From contig NZ_VNHS01000006.1 of the NCBI RefSeq assembly GCF_008124765.1, positions 248,001-312,000 of the forward strand: a DNA stretch of 64,000 nt, read 5' to 3'. This DNA is from Paenibacillus methanolicus. GTDB lineage: Bacteria; Bacillota; Bacilli; Paenibacillales; Paenibacillaceae. A program made the position numbers and the translations under genes. The notes below the pieces were generated by a model, which saw only the letters and a program-made list of their open reading frames with translations, ran no database searches and was not told where the DNA came from. This document shows positions 25,588 through 34,302 of this stretch, in pieces. How positions within the stretch are numbered: the first letter of the stretch is position 1; every line of letters starts with the position of its first letter.

Positions 25588-25635
25588 CTCCCAGCATGAA
25601 GAAATTCTTAAAGGCTGAAATCTGGGAGGATTCTT
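25587..25635 (+). other. stem-loop with T run, orphan
   Basis: CCTCCCAG (25587-25594) pairs with CTGGGAGG (25622-25629) across 27 bases and is followed by ATTCTTTTTT. It looks like a plus-strand terminator, but no plus-strand gene precedes it. It lies at the border of the AT-rich patch, so it may be a remnant that came with it. Confidence 0.35.
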
Positions 25636-25705
25636 TTTTATTTTATTTTCATTTTGTCACCTGCCTCGTGTCATTGCGGCGCCCAATGCCACTACTCGAC
25701 AGCCG

Positions 25706-25966
25706 TTAGCGCCTTCTCGCATCCGTCATCGGCTTCTCGATCGCGTACAATTCTTCTTCGAGCGAAGCCACCTTGTCGCGTATGACCGCTCTGGCGTCGC
25801 CAAGCGCTTGGTTATAGATGAACGGCGTGAGCTCCTTCAGCATAAAATCGACGAGATTCTCGGCGGCCAGCTGCCCGATCTCCTTATCGAATTCGTCGTA
25901 GACGTAAGACTGGACCTTCTCGGCCAACGCGAGCTTTTGTTCCTGCGGCATTTTGAGCGGTTTCAT
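25706..25966 (-). CDS. DUF2164 family protein, 86 aa
   Basis: Small cytoplasmic protein of 86 residues that fits the DUF2164 family: KMPQEQKLALAEKVQSYVYD at the N-terminus, then a conserved EIGQLAAENLVDFMLKELTP stretch and the ending NQALGDARAVIRDKVASLEE. Expected to be all-helical; the function of the family is unknown. AGGAGGAAT lies seven bases before the ATG at 25966. It is 35 bases past the tyrS terminator, so it is a separate transcript or read-through from tyrS. Confidence 0.8.
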   Translation of the reverse strand: MKPLKMPQEQKLALAEKVQSYVYDEFDKEIGQLAAENLVDFMLKELTPFIYNQALGDARAVIRDKVASLEEELYAIEKPMTDARRR

Positions 25967-26000
25967 CCTGATTCCTCCTATAGGTTAGTCGTTCGCGATC

Positions 26001-26040
26001 AAAAAAATAGCGTGCCAAATTGAAATTCAATTCGCACGCC
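26001..26040 (-). terminator. tyrS terminator
   Basis: On the minus strand GCGTGCGAATTGA pairs with TCAATTTGGCACGC (one bulge) and is followed by TATTTTTTT. It is 63 bases downstream of the tyrS stop. Confidence 0.8.
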
Positions 26041-26102
26041 ATGTCTTGATGTCCGCCGCCGCCCATGCCGCATGCAGCATTACGGGCGGCGGTCGTTATT
26101 TT

Positions 26103-27383
26103 CTATTCGAATTTCGCCAGGTAGTAGTTCTTCTTGCCGCGCTTGATCACCGCGTATTGGCCGTGCAGTTTATGCGCGTCGCCGATCTGCGCGTCGATGG
26201 TCGTCAGCTTCTCGCCGTTAACCGACACCGCGCCGCTCTCGATATCCTGCTTCGCTTGGCGGCGGGACGGGGCCGCGCCGATCTCGATGAGCAGGTCGAT
26301 GAGACCGCGATCTTCGCCGCCGCTAATGACGGTCGTCGGCATGTCGGATAGCGCTTCGACGAGCTCGGACTCGCTCAGCTTCGTCACGTCGCCGGAGAAG
26401 AGCGCCTGCGTGATTTTCTCGGCGCTCTCCACCGCCTCATCGCCGTGCACGATGCGCGTTACCTCGCGGGCCAGCTCGCGCTGCGCCGCGCGTTTCTCCG
26501 GATGCGCCGCAAGCTCGGCTTCGAGCGCCTCGATCTGCTCGCGCGTGAGGAACGTGAAGTATTTCAGGAATTTGATCACGTCGCTGTCGTCCGTGTTAAT
26601 CCAGAACTGGTAGAACTGGTACGCGCTCGTCTTGCTCCGGTCGAGCCAGACCGCGCCGGATTCGGACTTGCCGAATTTCTTACCGTCGCTCTTCGTCACG
26701 AGGGGCATCGTTAGGCCGAACGCGTCGCCGCCGCCCATTTTGCCGATCAGGTCAAGACCGGCCGTGATGTTGCCCCATTGATCGCTGCCGCCGAGCTGAA
26801 GGGAGCAGTTCTGCTCCTGATGCAGCCTGTGGAAGTCGTATGCCTGCAAAATCATGTAGCTGAACTCCGTGAAGGAGATACCGTTCGCGAGGCGCGAGTC
26901 GACCGAATCCTTCGCCAGCATGTAGTTGACGGTGAAATTCTTGCCTACGTCGCGCAGGAACGTAATGACGTCGAGCGGCGCGATCCAGTCGTAGTTGCTG
27001 ACCAGCTTCGCCGCATTGTCCGTGCTCTCGAAATCGAGGAATCGCGACAGCTGCTTCTTCAGGCTGTCCGTCCAGCTCGCCACCGTGTCCGCTGTATTCA
27101 AGGAACGCTCGGAAGAGCGTCCGCTCGGATCGCCGATCAAGCCGGTGCCGCCGCCGACCAGCGCGAGCGAGATGTGGCCCGCCAGCTGGAACCGGCGAAG
27201 GGTCAGAATCGGGAGCAGGCTGCCGATGTGCAGACTGTCCGCCGTCGGGTCGAAGCCGCAGTACAGCGTGACGCGCTCGCTCTTCAGCTTCTTGTCCAGG
27301 TTCTCGCGGTCCGTGACTTGGTACACCAGTCCGCGGTATTCCAAATCCTCTAATAGATCTTGACTCGTTACGTTCGTTGTCAT
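26103..27383 (-). CDS. tyrS: tyrosyl-tRNA synthetase
   Basis: Class I aminoacyl-tRNA synthetase that attaches tyrosine to tRNA-Tyr. The 426-residue product has YCGFDPTADSLHIGSLLPIL at about 38-57 with the HIGH-type motif HIGS, the tyrosine-binding region (YDFHRL, QLGGSDQWGNI) and the KMSKS-type motif as KFGKS (SDGKKFGKSESG). A C-terminal S4-like RNA-binding domain follows (about 355-420: RRQAKQDIESGAVSVNGEKL). This is the TyrS form of Bacillus tyrS rather than TyrZ, judged by the HIGS/KFGKS combination. Expression is controlled by a tyrosine T-box leader upstream. Confidence 0.97.
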   Translation of the reverse strand: MTTNVTSQDLLEDLEYRGLVYQVTDRENLDKKLKSERVTLYCGFDPTADSLHIGSLLPILTLRRFQLAGHISLALVGGGTGLIGDPSGRSSERSLNTADTVASWTDSLKKQLSRFLDFESTDNAAKLVSNYDWIAPLDVITFLRDVGKNFTVNYMLAKDSVDSRLANGISFTEFSYMILQAYDFHRLHQEQNCSLQLGGSDQWGNITAGLDLIGKMGGGDAFGLTMPLVTKSDGKKFGKSESGAVWLDRSKTSAYQFYQFWINTDDSDVIKFLKYFTFLTREQIEALEAELAAHPEKRAAQRELAREVTRIVHGDEAVESAEKITQALFSGDVTKLSESELVEALSDMPTTVISGGEDRGLIDLLIEIGAAPSRRQAKQDIESGAVSVNGEKLTTIDAQIGDAHKLHGQYAVIKRGKKNYYLAKFE

Positions 27384-27404
27384 GTAAACTCCTCCATCTG
27401 CATC

Positions 27405-27685
27405 GTCTATCGAAACAAAAAAGACCCGTCTCTGTCATCGACAGGGACGAGTCATCGCGGTACCACCCTAATTGAACATACGCACGTATGCGCACGTTCC
27501 ACTCATGCCGGCTAACGGTCGGCGGCCGCCATGTCCTTCTGCCTGCAGGTCAGTTTCGGATCACGGAGCTCCAGGATGTAATTCGCGTTCACGCGCGTAC
27601 CGGCTTGCACCACCCGCCGGCTCTCTGCGATCGCGTTCGTTCACGCTACTTGTTCCCTTCCAAGCTTCATATTCAAGCTGACACA
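27405..27685 (-). ncRNA. T-box riboswitch, tyrosine-specific
   Basis: A leader of about 280 bases senses uncharged tRNA-Tyr and antiterminates tyrS. On the minus strand the conserved T-box AGGGTGGTACCGCG is at 27456-27469; its UGGU would pair with the ACCA end of tRNA-Tyr. The terminator GACTCGTCCCTGTC/GACAGAGACGGGTC with T6 is at 27414-27453. Stem I has the AGAGAGC and GGTGCAAGCC motifs near 27600-27630. The specifier lies in GAATTACATCC, giving codon UAC (complement of 27578-27580), which is tyrosine. Confidence 0.95.
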
Positions 27686-27715
27686 ACTTTACCGAAATTG
27701 CCCCCCTTCTGTCAA
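27686..27715 (-). promoter_or_regulatory. promoter of the tyrS T-box transcript
   Basis: TTGACA (27710-27715) and TAAAGT (27686-27691) with an 18-base spacer, just before the T-box leader. Confidence 0.7.
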
Positions 27716-27875
27716 TAGCGGCAAGCCAAAAGGGATCGTAGGTCTCGCGACTCATTTTATCGACACTAAACCGTACTTACTTTATTTTGGTAAGCAAATG
27801 TGAGAAGATGAGCGAAGCAACGGTAACCCAATGATATCCAATTCAGTCAGTTCCCAATACGAGGAGGAATCAAAC

Positions 27876-29006
27876 ATGTCCCTTCAAGAAAACGCCAAAC
27901 AAGAAGTATCCGTCGCTCCGTTGTTCGAGCCGTTCGAATCGGCCGGCTTCCAGCTTGCCAACCGGATCGTCATGGCGCCGATGACGCGCGGCTTCTCGCC
28001 GAAAGGCGTTCCCGGGCAAGACGTCGCGGACTATTATAGCCGTCGCGCCGCGAACGGCGTCGGCCTGATCGTGACGGAGGGCACGCTGATCAACCATCCG
28101 GCCGCGGGCGCCAGCCCGAATTGGCCGAATTTCCACGGCGAAGAGGCGCTCCAAGGGTGGGCGAACGTCGTGCAGGCGGTGCACGACGCCGGCGGCCGGA
28201 TCATCCCTCAGTTGTGGCATGTCGGGATGGCGCGGCCGGTCGGCAGCGAGCCGAATCCGGAGGCGCCGCCGGTCGGCCCGTCCGGCTTGGACTTGGAAGG
28301 CAACCCCGTGAACGAACCGCTCACGGAGGAGGAAATCGGCGCGCTCGTAGCCGCGTTCGCGCAGGCGGCGGCCGACGCGAAGCGCGTCGGCTTCGACGGC
28401 ATTGAGCTGCACGGCGCGCACGGCTACCTGATCGACCAGTTCTTCTGGGAACGCACCAACCGCCGCGACGACCGCTACGGCGGCGATCTGGTCGGCCGCA
28501 CTTCGTTCGCGGCCGAAGTCATTCGCGCCTGCCGCGCGGCCGTCGGACCGGACTTCCCGATCGTGCTGCGATTCTCGCAATGGAAGAGCTCGGATTATAC
28601 CGCCAAGCTGGCAGCCACGCCGGAGGAGCTCGGGCAGTTCCTGGCGCCGCTCGTCGACGCGGGCGTCGACGTCTTCCACTGCTCCACCCGCCGGTTCTGG
28701 GAGCCGGAGTTCGAGGGCTCGGACCTGAACCTCGCCGGCTGGACGAAGAAGCTGACGGGCAAGCCGGTCATCTCCGTCGGCTCCGTCGGCCTGGACGGCG
28801 ACTTCATGGATTACTTCCGCAAAGGCGCAAGCTCGGAGGTTGAACGCATCGACGGCCTGCTCGAACGGCTGGAGGCCGGCGAGTTCGACTTGGTCGCCGT
28901 CGGCCGGGCTCTGCTCGCCGATCCGGCCTGGGCGGCGAAAATCCGCGAAGGACGCAACGACGAACTCGTGCCGTTCACGATGGAAGCGACGAAGACGCTG
29001 TACTAA
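27876..29006 (+). CDS. NADH:flavin oxidoreductase, Old Yellow Enzyme family
   Basis: FMN-dependent TIM-barrel reductase of 376 residues that reduces activated C=C bonds with NAD(P)H. Family hallmarks: NRIVMAPMTRGFSPKGVPGQ near residue 30 (FMN binding), Q-LWHVGMARP, the substrate-binding region GIELHGAHGYLIDQFF with the H-x-x-x conserved in OYE, RRDDRYGGD, and the phosphate-binding end VGRALLADPAWAAKIREGR. It is closest in style to the 12-oxophytodienoate reductase/xenobiotic reductase group; the natural substrate is not known. Start at 27876 is set by GAGGAGGAA; upstream reading adds 15 residues without a ribosome site. Single gene, divergent from tyrS. Confidence 0.9.
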   Translation: MSLQENAKQEVSVAPLFEPFESAGFQLANRIVMAPMTRGFSPKGVPGQDVADYYSRRAANGVGLIVTEGTLINHPAAGASPNWPNFHGEEALQGWANVVQAVHDAGGRIIPQLWHVGMARPVGSEPNPEAPPVGPSGLDLEGNPVNEPLTEEEIGALVAAFAQAAADAKRVGFDGIELHGAHGYLIDQFFWERTNRRDDRYGGDLVGRTSFAAEVIRACRAAVGPDFPIVLRFSQWKSSDYTAKLAATPEELGQFLAPLVDAGVDVFHCSTRRFWEPEFEGSDLNLAGWTKKLTGKPVISVGSVGLDGDFMDYFRKGASSEVERIDGLLERLEAGEFDLVAVGRALLADPAWAAKIREGRNDELVPFTMEATKTLY

Positions 29007-29021
29007 ACGAAAGTCTCGACG

Positions 29022-29081
29022 AAATGGCAAACCCCGCCGGTTTTCGCGCGAAGCGCGATACCGGCGGGGTTTGCCATTTTT
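29022..29081. terminator. bidirectional terminator, OYE and CPBP genes
   Basis: Twenty-base perfect stem AAATGGCAAACCCCGCCGGT with its complement at the far side, an inner CGCGCGAAGCGCG loop, and T tract on the plus strand. It separates two convergent genes. Confidence 0.9.
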
Positions 29082-29087
29082 GCGTTT

Positions 29088-29927
29088 TCACAGTTCAACG
29101 ATCATGCCCGACATGAACATCCAGAAATTCACGACGCCATGAAACAAAAATCCTGCCAGCAGCCCTTTCGACCTGAGCGTCAAGCCGCCGAAAAACAGCC
29201 CGCCTGCGCCGAGCACGGCGCACATGATCCAAGAGAAACCAAGCGAATAATGATAAGCGCCGAAGCATGCGCTGACGAACAGCAGCGCCGGCTGCTCCCC
29301 GACAGCCTCGACGAAGCGGCTGAGCACTAGCCCCCGCCAGATCCATTCCTCGAAAAATGCGTTAAACAACGCGAATAGAAGCGCCATGCCAATAACATAG
29401 GCAAGCCCATCCTGCTGCCATTGCTCCGTACGTACAAAGAAAGCCCAAATGAAGCAATTGATCGCGCTCGCGATCAGGACCACCTTCCATATCGGCTGTC
29501 CGCCGGAATCGCTCCAAAGGTTAGGGAACACAAAACGCTGCTTCAAGCTGCCGATCCACCGATATATCATCGGCCGGAAGCCGGCGAGCCGAGCCATAAC
29601 AAGCATCGGGATCACATAACACGCCAGCAGCGCGCGATTTAGAATGACGACCGTCTCCGCGCGCAGGTCCTGCCGCCGGATCCACTCCAAGAGCGCGTCA
29701 TGCGCCCCAAAGCCTATGACATAGGCGGCGAGCAGCCAGTAGATATAGGCGTGTGGCTTGGGCGAACACAGCGCCAAGAGCGCGGGCAACAGGCCGATCG
29801 TCACCTGCCACGCCGGCAAGGGCATCAGTTGTACCGTGATGACCACGGCTAGAAAAACAAGAGCCGGCAGCCAGTAAGAAATCGCTGACGACCGGGGCTC
29901 GGGTGGAATGAATAGGTTATGTTTCAT
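29088..29927 (-). CDS. CPBP family intramembrane glutamic endopeptidase
   Basis: Polytopic membrane protein (279 residues, about eight segments) of the CPBP/Abi protease family, related to Rce1-type CAAX proteases. The catalytic motif EExxxR is seen as FFEEWIWRG, the second conserved motif as GAYHYSLGF (His), and the third as FHGVVNFW (His, Asn), all in the C-terminal third. These enzymes act inside the membrane; in bacteria roles range from bacteriocin self-immunity to signalling, and the substrate here is unknown. The start at 29927 (MKHNLFIPPEP) is preceded by GGGGGAT; a 132-residue upstream extension in frame is low-complexity shadow sequence. It is monocistronic. Confidence 0.88.
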   Translation of the reverse strand: MKHNLFIPPEPRSSAISYWLPALVFLAVVITVQLMPLPAWQVTIGLLPALLALCSPKPHAYIYWLLAAYVIGFGAHDALLEWIRRQDLRAETVVILNRALLACYVIPMLVMARLAGFRPMIYRWIGSLKQRFVFPNLWSDSGGQPIWKVVLIASAINCFIWAFFVRTEQWQQDGLAYVIGMALLFALFNAFFEEWIWRGLVLSRFVEAVGEQPALLFVSACFGAYHYSLGFSWIMCAVLGAGGLFFGGLTLRSKGLLAGFLFHGVVNFWMFMSGMIVEL

Positions 29928-30010
29928 GCAGATCCCCCGGTTTGTCCGTGATTCCTCCATCTTAATCCCTGAATATGGAAGCTGTACATTCTTTTCTTGC
30001 GCGAACGGGC

Positions 30011-30039
30011 AAAATCCCTTCCAGCATGCCGGAAGGGAT
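30011..30039 (-). terminator. terminator of the VOC gene at 30077
   Basis: Nine-base perfect stem ATCCCTTCC/GGAAGGGAT, with TTTTG on the minus strand, 38 bases past the stop. Confidence 0.75.
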
Positions 30040-30076
30040 CTATCGTTCAAACTTGTGCATAGCCAAATCGATGCGC

Positions 30077-30559
30077 TTATTCCGCAGCCTCGCCGTCGTA
30101 TGCCCGCTGCAGCTCCGCTACGTCGAGCTTGCTCATGCCGAGCATCGCTTGCATGGCGCGCGCCGAACGCGCCGGGTCGCCGCCAAGCAGCTCGCCCAGC
30201 CTGCGAGGAATGATCTGCCAGGAGACGCCGAACCGATCCGTCAGCCAGCCGCATCGGCTTGGCTCCCCGCCGCCTTCGAGCAGTTTCTCCCATAGGCGGT
30301 CGACCTCCTCCTGCGTCTGGCAATCGACGAAGAGCGAGATCGCCGGCGTGAACGCATACATCGGTCCGCCGTTCAGCGCCATGAACGTCTGGCCTTCCAG
30401 CTCGAAGGTAGCCGACATCAGCGAACCCGCCGGCCCCGGCCCATGCTCGCCATACCGGCTCTCGCTCACGATGCGCCCCCCTTCGAAAATCGAAATGTAG
30501 TGACGTATGGCTTCTTCCGCATTGTCGTTATACCAAAGGAACGGGGTGATTTTTTGCAT
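30077..30559 (-). CDS. VOC-family protein, PhnB/3-dmu-9-methyltransferase-like
   Basis: Glyoxalase/VOC superfamily fold of 160 residues. It begins MQKITPFLWYNDNAEEAIRH, which is the hallmark of the PhnB-type subfamily, then has GQTFMALNGGP and the pair TDRFGVSWQIIPRRL, another subfamily signature. These proteins form dimers of beta-alpha-beta-beta-beta units; the metal-binding residues of true glyoxalases are largely missing, so function is unknown. The start is placed at ATG 30559, 12 bases after GAGAGG; the upstream GTG would sit on the ribosome site. A paralogue is at 49716-50114. No operon partner. Confidence 0.85.
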   Translation of the reverse strand: MQKITPFLWYNDNAEEAIRHYISIFEGGRIVSESRYGEHGPGPAGSLMSATFELEGQTFMALNGGPMYAFTPAISLFVDCQTQEEVDRLWEKLLEGGGEPSRCGWLTDRFGVSWQIIPRRLGELLGGDPARSARAMQAMLGMSKLDVAELQRAYDGEAAE

Positions 30560-30751
30560 GCCGCCTGGCACCTCTCTCGCGATAATTGCCCGCGCGCCGG
30601 CGGGGAGACTGCCCCTTAAGCAACGAGCGCCTGCGTACTCCAGCCTCGCCCGCGTCCGCGCAAGCTATACGTCGACTTTACCATAACGGCGCACGGCATG
30701 TTTCTTCCCGATTGCGATTCGAGAACGCTACGGCAATCAACCTCCCGCGCA

Positions 30752-32302
30752 TCAATGCTGCGTAGGCTCGCGCACAGACCGGTATTCAAGCGGAGTGACG
30801 CCCTCCGTCTCGCGGAACACCCGGGTAAAATGCTTCACGTTATCGAAGCCCGCCTGCTCGCTGATCTCGTACACCTTCAAATTCGTGCCCGCGAGCAGCT
30901 CCTTCGCCTTCTGCAGACGCAGCTTGCGCAGGTAGCTGACGAACGTCTCGCCCGTGTAATCCTTGAACGCCTGGCTGAAATACGAGTAATTGAGCGACAC
31001 GTGATTCGACACCATCGCCATGTTTAGATCGCGCTGGTAATGTTCGTGAATGTAGTTGATCGCCCGCTGCAGATCGCCGCGTTCGTGGTGGACGTGACGC
31101 ATCCGGCCGACGTAATCGCTGAGCAATTGAAGCAGACTCTCCACGCTGCGGTAATAATCATGGAATTGCTCGAAGCTGTACAGGTCGCCGACCTGCTTGT
31201 GCAGCTTCAGAATATCGACCGACTCTTCGCCGTACTGCCTGAAGACGCGGTCGAAAACATGCTCGTTCAGCGCCTGGCTAATGCCTTCGAGGTAGCCGAT
31301 GTCGTAGCGCATGACATGCCGGATATCGAGCACGTGCTGCAGCAGCCGGTTCATCTCCGCATCCCGGCCGCTGCCGAGCATGTTGGCGATTTTCTGAATG
31401 TCCTGCAGCGGAAGCTTCGCCATTACCTCTTTCCCGCCGATATCCGAATAATGCACGACGCCGCTGCCGTTATGCAGCAGGCTGTACTTCAGCGCCCGCG
31501 ACGCTTGCTCATAGCCGGTCTGGACCGTCTCCATGCCCGTCAGCCGTCCGCTGCGACCGGCGCGGAACCGGTTCTGCGGACGGCTTGGTCCCGCCAGGCG
31601 CTCCAGAGGCTCGCTGCGGCCGCAGATCAAGACGAGCTTGCCGTCTTTGTCGTAGAAGCGGAGACTTCGCTCTTCTTCGCCCAACCCGGTCAGCTCCTCG
31701 ACGCGCGCGATCCATTTGGCCCGGTCGCCCTGCTGCAGCTCCTCCACCGACTTGAGGACGCCGACATAGAAGCCTTCGTCCAACCAGTCCAAGCCGGCTT
31801 TGGCCAAGCGCTCGCGGGCGTCCGCCGGATTCGCGTGCCGCTCCATGAACAGCAGGTTCAGCTGCGTCGCCGCCAATTCCGCCTGCATCGCGACCGAGTC
31901 GCGCGCAGCAAAGGCGGCCGTCTCCTTCCGCTGACGCTCGGCCTCCATCCGGCGCAGAACGCCGAACAGCTCTTCCCGCACGATCGGTTTGAGCAAATAT
32001 TCCTTGACCTCGTAGCGGATAGCCGCCTTGGCGTACTGAAAATCGTCATGTCCGCTTAAGATGATGACGTCCGGCCGCTCTTCCCGCGCATGCAGCGCGT
32101 CGATCAGCGCGATGCCGTCCATAACCGGCATCCGGATATCCGTAATGACCAGATCGGCGCCCGTCTCGCCGATCCGGGTTAGCGCCTCCTCGCCGTCGGC
32201 CGCGAAGCCGAAGTCGTAGCCGCCGGGAAATTCGCGTTCGATCATCGCCTTTAAGCCGGCGCGAATGTTCTTCTCGTCATCCACGATCAATAGCTTGCGC
32301 AT
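30752..32302 (-). CDS. response regulator with AraC DNA-binding domain (YesN type)
   Basis: 516-residue partner of the sensor kinase encoded just upstream. An N-terminal receiver domain (1-120) has the acidic pocket (LLIVDDEKN), the phosphate-accepting Asp in DLVITDIRMPVMDG and the conserved Lys in EYLLKPI. A central helical spacer (130-410) leads to a C-terminal AraC double HTH (about 415-510: LNMAMVSNHVSLNYSYFSQAF and SEQAGFDNVKHFTRVFRETEG). It should activate the neighbouring importer operon in response to an extracellular saccharide. The start at 32302 follows GGAGGTG; it overlaps the kinase gene by 26 bases, so the two are translationally coupled. It is the last gene of the leftward unit. 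Confidence 0.93.
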   Translation of the reverse strand: MRKLLIVDDEKNIRAGLKAMIEREFPGGYDFGFAADGEEALTRIGETGADLVITDIRMPVMDGIALIDALHAREERPDVIILSGHDDFQYAKAAIRYEVKEYLLKPIVREELFGVLRRMEAERQRKETAAFAARDSVAMQAELAATQLNLLFMERHANPADARERLAKAGLDWLDEGFYVGVLKSVEELQQGDRAKWIARVEELTGLGEEERSLRFYDKDGKLVLICGRSEPLERLAGPSRPQNRFRAGRSGRLTGMETVQTGYEQASRALKYSLLHNGSGVVHYSDIGGKEVMAKLPLQDIQKIANMLGSGRDAEMNRLLQHVLDIRHVMRYDIGYLEGISQALNEHVFDRVFRQYGEESVDILKLHKQVGDLYSFEQFHDYYRSVESLLQLLSDYVGRMRHVHHERGDLQRAINYIHEHYQRDLNMAMVSNHVSLNYSYFSQAFKDYTGETFVSYLRKLRLQKAKELLAGTNLKVYEISEQAGFDNVKHFTRVFRETEGVTPLEYRSVREPTQH

Positions 32303-34193
32303 GGGCGGTCGCACCTCCGGTTAAGATTAGATACGGCAGCGTCAGCGTCACGCGGGTATAACTGCCTTGGACGCTCTCGACCCGAATGCCGTGCGGCTTG
32401 CCGTAATTCATGACGATCCGCTGGTCCACGTTGCGCAGGCCGATCCCGCTCCCTTCGCGTTCGCCGCGCGCGGCCGCGCTGCGCAGCTGTCGGTATTCGC
32501 CGTCTTCCAGCCGAATCATCAGGTTCACTTCACGCAGCTTGCCCTCCTCGATGCCGTCCCCGTTATCGCTCACCTCGATCGCCAAGCAATCGTTCAACTG
32601 GTAAGCTTTGATCGTGATGGCCAGCTTCTCTCGGGAAGCATGACGCGCGCCCATCCCGTGCTTCACCGCGTTCTCGACGACCGGCTGCAGCGACATTTTC
32701 AGCACTTCCTGGTCCATATAAGCCGGCGGCACATCGACGTGCAGCTCGAGATGGTTATCGTAACGAATATTCATGATCGCGATGTAGTTCTGAATATGCG
32801 TCAGCTCGTCTTTGAGCCGAACATGGTTGCTGGTCCACTGGAGGTTGTAGCGCATCATGCCGCCGAGCGACGTCAGCGAATCGGATATGGCGAACTGGCC
32901 TTCGATCTCCGCCATCATTTTCAAATTCTCGAGCGTGTTGTACAGAAAATGGGCGTCGATCTGGTTCTTGAGCGAATTCAGCTCCGCTTCCTTCGTCGCC
33001 GCCTGTCGGCCGACCGCCTCGACGATCAGCTCGTTCATTTTCTTGAGCATTTGGCGAAAATGGTAGGCCAGCTCCCCGACCTCGTCCATGCTCGTAATCG
33101 CGATGTCGACGTTGAAATTGCCTTTGCGCACCTGCTTCATCGACTCCCGCAAAATCGTCAGCTTCTTCAAGATGAGCGAATGCATGACGTAGGAGCTGAT
33201 CGACAACAGCACGATGAGGAAGAGCGTCGCGAAAATAATCGTATTCCGATTCTGACTAACCTGCTCCAGCGGCTCCTTGAGCGAGACGACGTTGAGCAGA
33301 TAGCTGTCCAGCCCCTCCAGTTGACCCGGGATGCACAAGAACGGATGCCCCTTGTACGTGAAGGAGAAGCTGTCCGGGACGTCTGATGAGCGAAGCTGGA
33401 ACTGGCGCAAAATTTCGCTCAATGGCAGTTCGCCGAAAATCGCCGCCCGCTCGTTCGTGTAGGCGCGCCTTTCCCGGTTGACGACGATCATCTGCGACTG
33501 GCTGTCCTGCATGCTGCTGAACGTCTTCGCGAAGAACGTGCTCGCCTCCATCTTCACCTCCAGCACCCCGTTATGCCGGCCATCGTCGTAATCGGTCTCC
33601 CGCAATAGAGAGACGTATAGCAGCTCCTGACTGCCGCCCGTGCTGTTGTTGACGATCTCCTTCCGGCTGATGCCGATATCCCACCATACGCGGCCGTCGC
33701 GCTCCAACACCTGCCCGTACCACGGCTTATCCATAATTCGACTCTCGTTGAAAATGACCGGATACATCTCCATCACGTTCGGATTCTCGGTGTACACCCG
33801 GATGTTCGCGATGCTCGGATTATTGAACAGAAACTGCTGGAAATTCGCGAACGCTTCCATTTTGAAATCGAACAAATCGCCGGTCTCCAATTCTTCCGCC
33901 GCGCCGAGATACTCTTGAATCTTGCCGTTCGGGTTAATGGCCAGCTGGGCCGTCCGCTCCATGAGCGCCATATTGCTGGCGATGCCGGACTTCTCGACCT
34001 CCAGCATGAATTGGTTCGTGCGTTTCAGATCCTCGATCGTCTTGCGGTACGCGTCGTTGAACAAATACCAGGAGACGAGGATGATCGGGATCAATATAAT
34101 GCAAATAAACGAGAGAATCAGCTTCAGTTGAATCGACATGCGGCCGATCATCTGCATCGGGCTCAACTTTCCGTTCCGGGCAAGCTTCCCCAT
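32277..34193 (-). CDS. sensor histidine kinase (YesM type)
   Basis: 638-residue membrane kinase of the two-component pair. A membrane segment at about 21-45, an extracytoplasmic sensor domain of roughly 255 residues (Cache-like, with IRVYTENPNVMEMYPVIFNE), and a second membrane segment at about 303-325 precede a HAMP domain (330-385). The dimerisation/phosphoacceptor helix reads NQIDAHFLYNTLENLKMMAE, with the accepting His, as in the LytS/YehU-YesM class. The ATPase lobe has SLQPVVENAVKHGMG (N box) and DNGDGIEEG with SGIGLRNVDQR (G boxes). It senses an external signal and phosphorylates the AraC-type regulator. The start is preceded by AAGGAAGGTG. Confidence 0.94.
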   Translation of the reverse strand: MGKLARNGKLSPMQMIGRMSIQLKLILSFICIILIPIILVSWYLFNDAYRKTIEDLKRTNQFMLEVEKSGIASNMALMERTAQLAINPNGKIQEYLGAAEELETGDLFDFKMEAFANFQQFLFNNPSIANIRVYTENPNVMEMYPVIFNESRIMDKPWYGQVLERDGRVWWDIGISRKEIVNNSTGGSQELLYVSLLRETDYDDGRHNGVLEVKMEASTFFAKTFSSMQDSQSQMIVVNRERRAYTNERAAIFGELPLSEILRQFQLRSSDVPDSFSFTYKGHPFLCIPGQLEGLDSYLLNVVSLKEPLEQVSQNRNTIIFATLFLIVLLSISSYVMHSLILKKLTILRESMKQVRKGNFNVDIAITSMDEVGELAYHFRQMLKKMNELIVEAVGRQAATKEAELNSLKNQIDAHFLYNTLENLKMMAEIEGQFAISDSLTSLGGMMRYNLQWTSNHVRLKDELTHIQNYIAIMNIRYDNHLELHVDVPPAYMDQEVLKMSLQPVVENAVKHGMGARHASREKLAITIKAYQLNDCLAIEVSDNGDGIEEGKLREVNLMIRLEDGEYRQLRSAAARGEREGSGIGLRNVDQRIVMNYGKPHGIRVESVQGSYTRVTLTLPYLILTGGATAHAQAIDRG

Positions 34194-34233
34194 CCTGCCA
34201 ACACCTTCCTTGCCCTTCAGGTAGTAATAGCCC

Positions 34234-34260
34234 GGAGGCTGCTCGCTGGGAGCAGCTTCC
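34234..34260 (-). other. hairpin between importer lipoprotein and kinase genes
   Basis: Eleven-base stem (GGAGGCTGCTC with GAGCAGCTTCC, one wobble) and a five-base loop, with no T run behind it. It sits in the 109-base gap between the lipoprotein stop and the kinase start and probably protects the 3' end of the lipoprotein message, giving more binding protein than kinase. Confidence 0.55.
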
Positions 34261-34302
34261 AGGCTGTCTTAAGATTGCCTTGCGCGATGCAGGATGCGCG
34301 TA

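Noticed and set aside
29928..30323. 132-codon N-terminal extension of the CPBP protease
   Set aside because: Overlaps the VOC gene antisense and consists of low-complexity Arg-rich sequence; ATG 29927 has a ribosome site.
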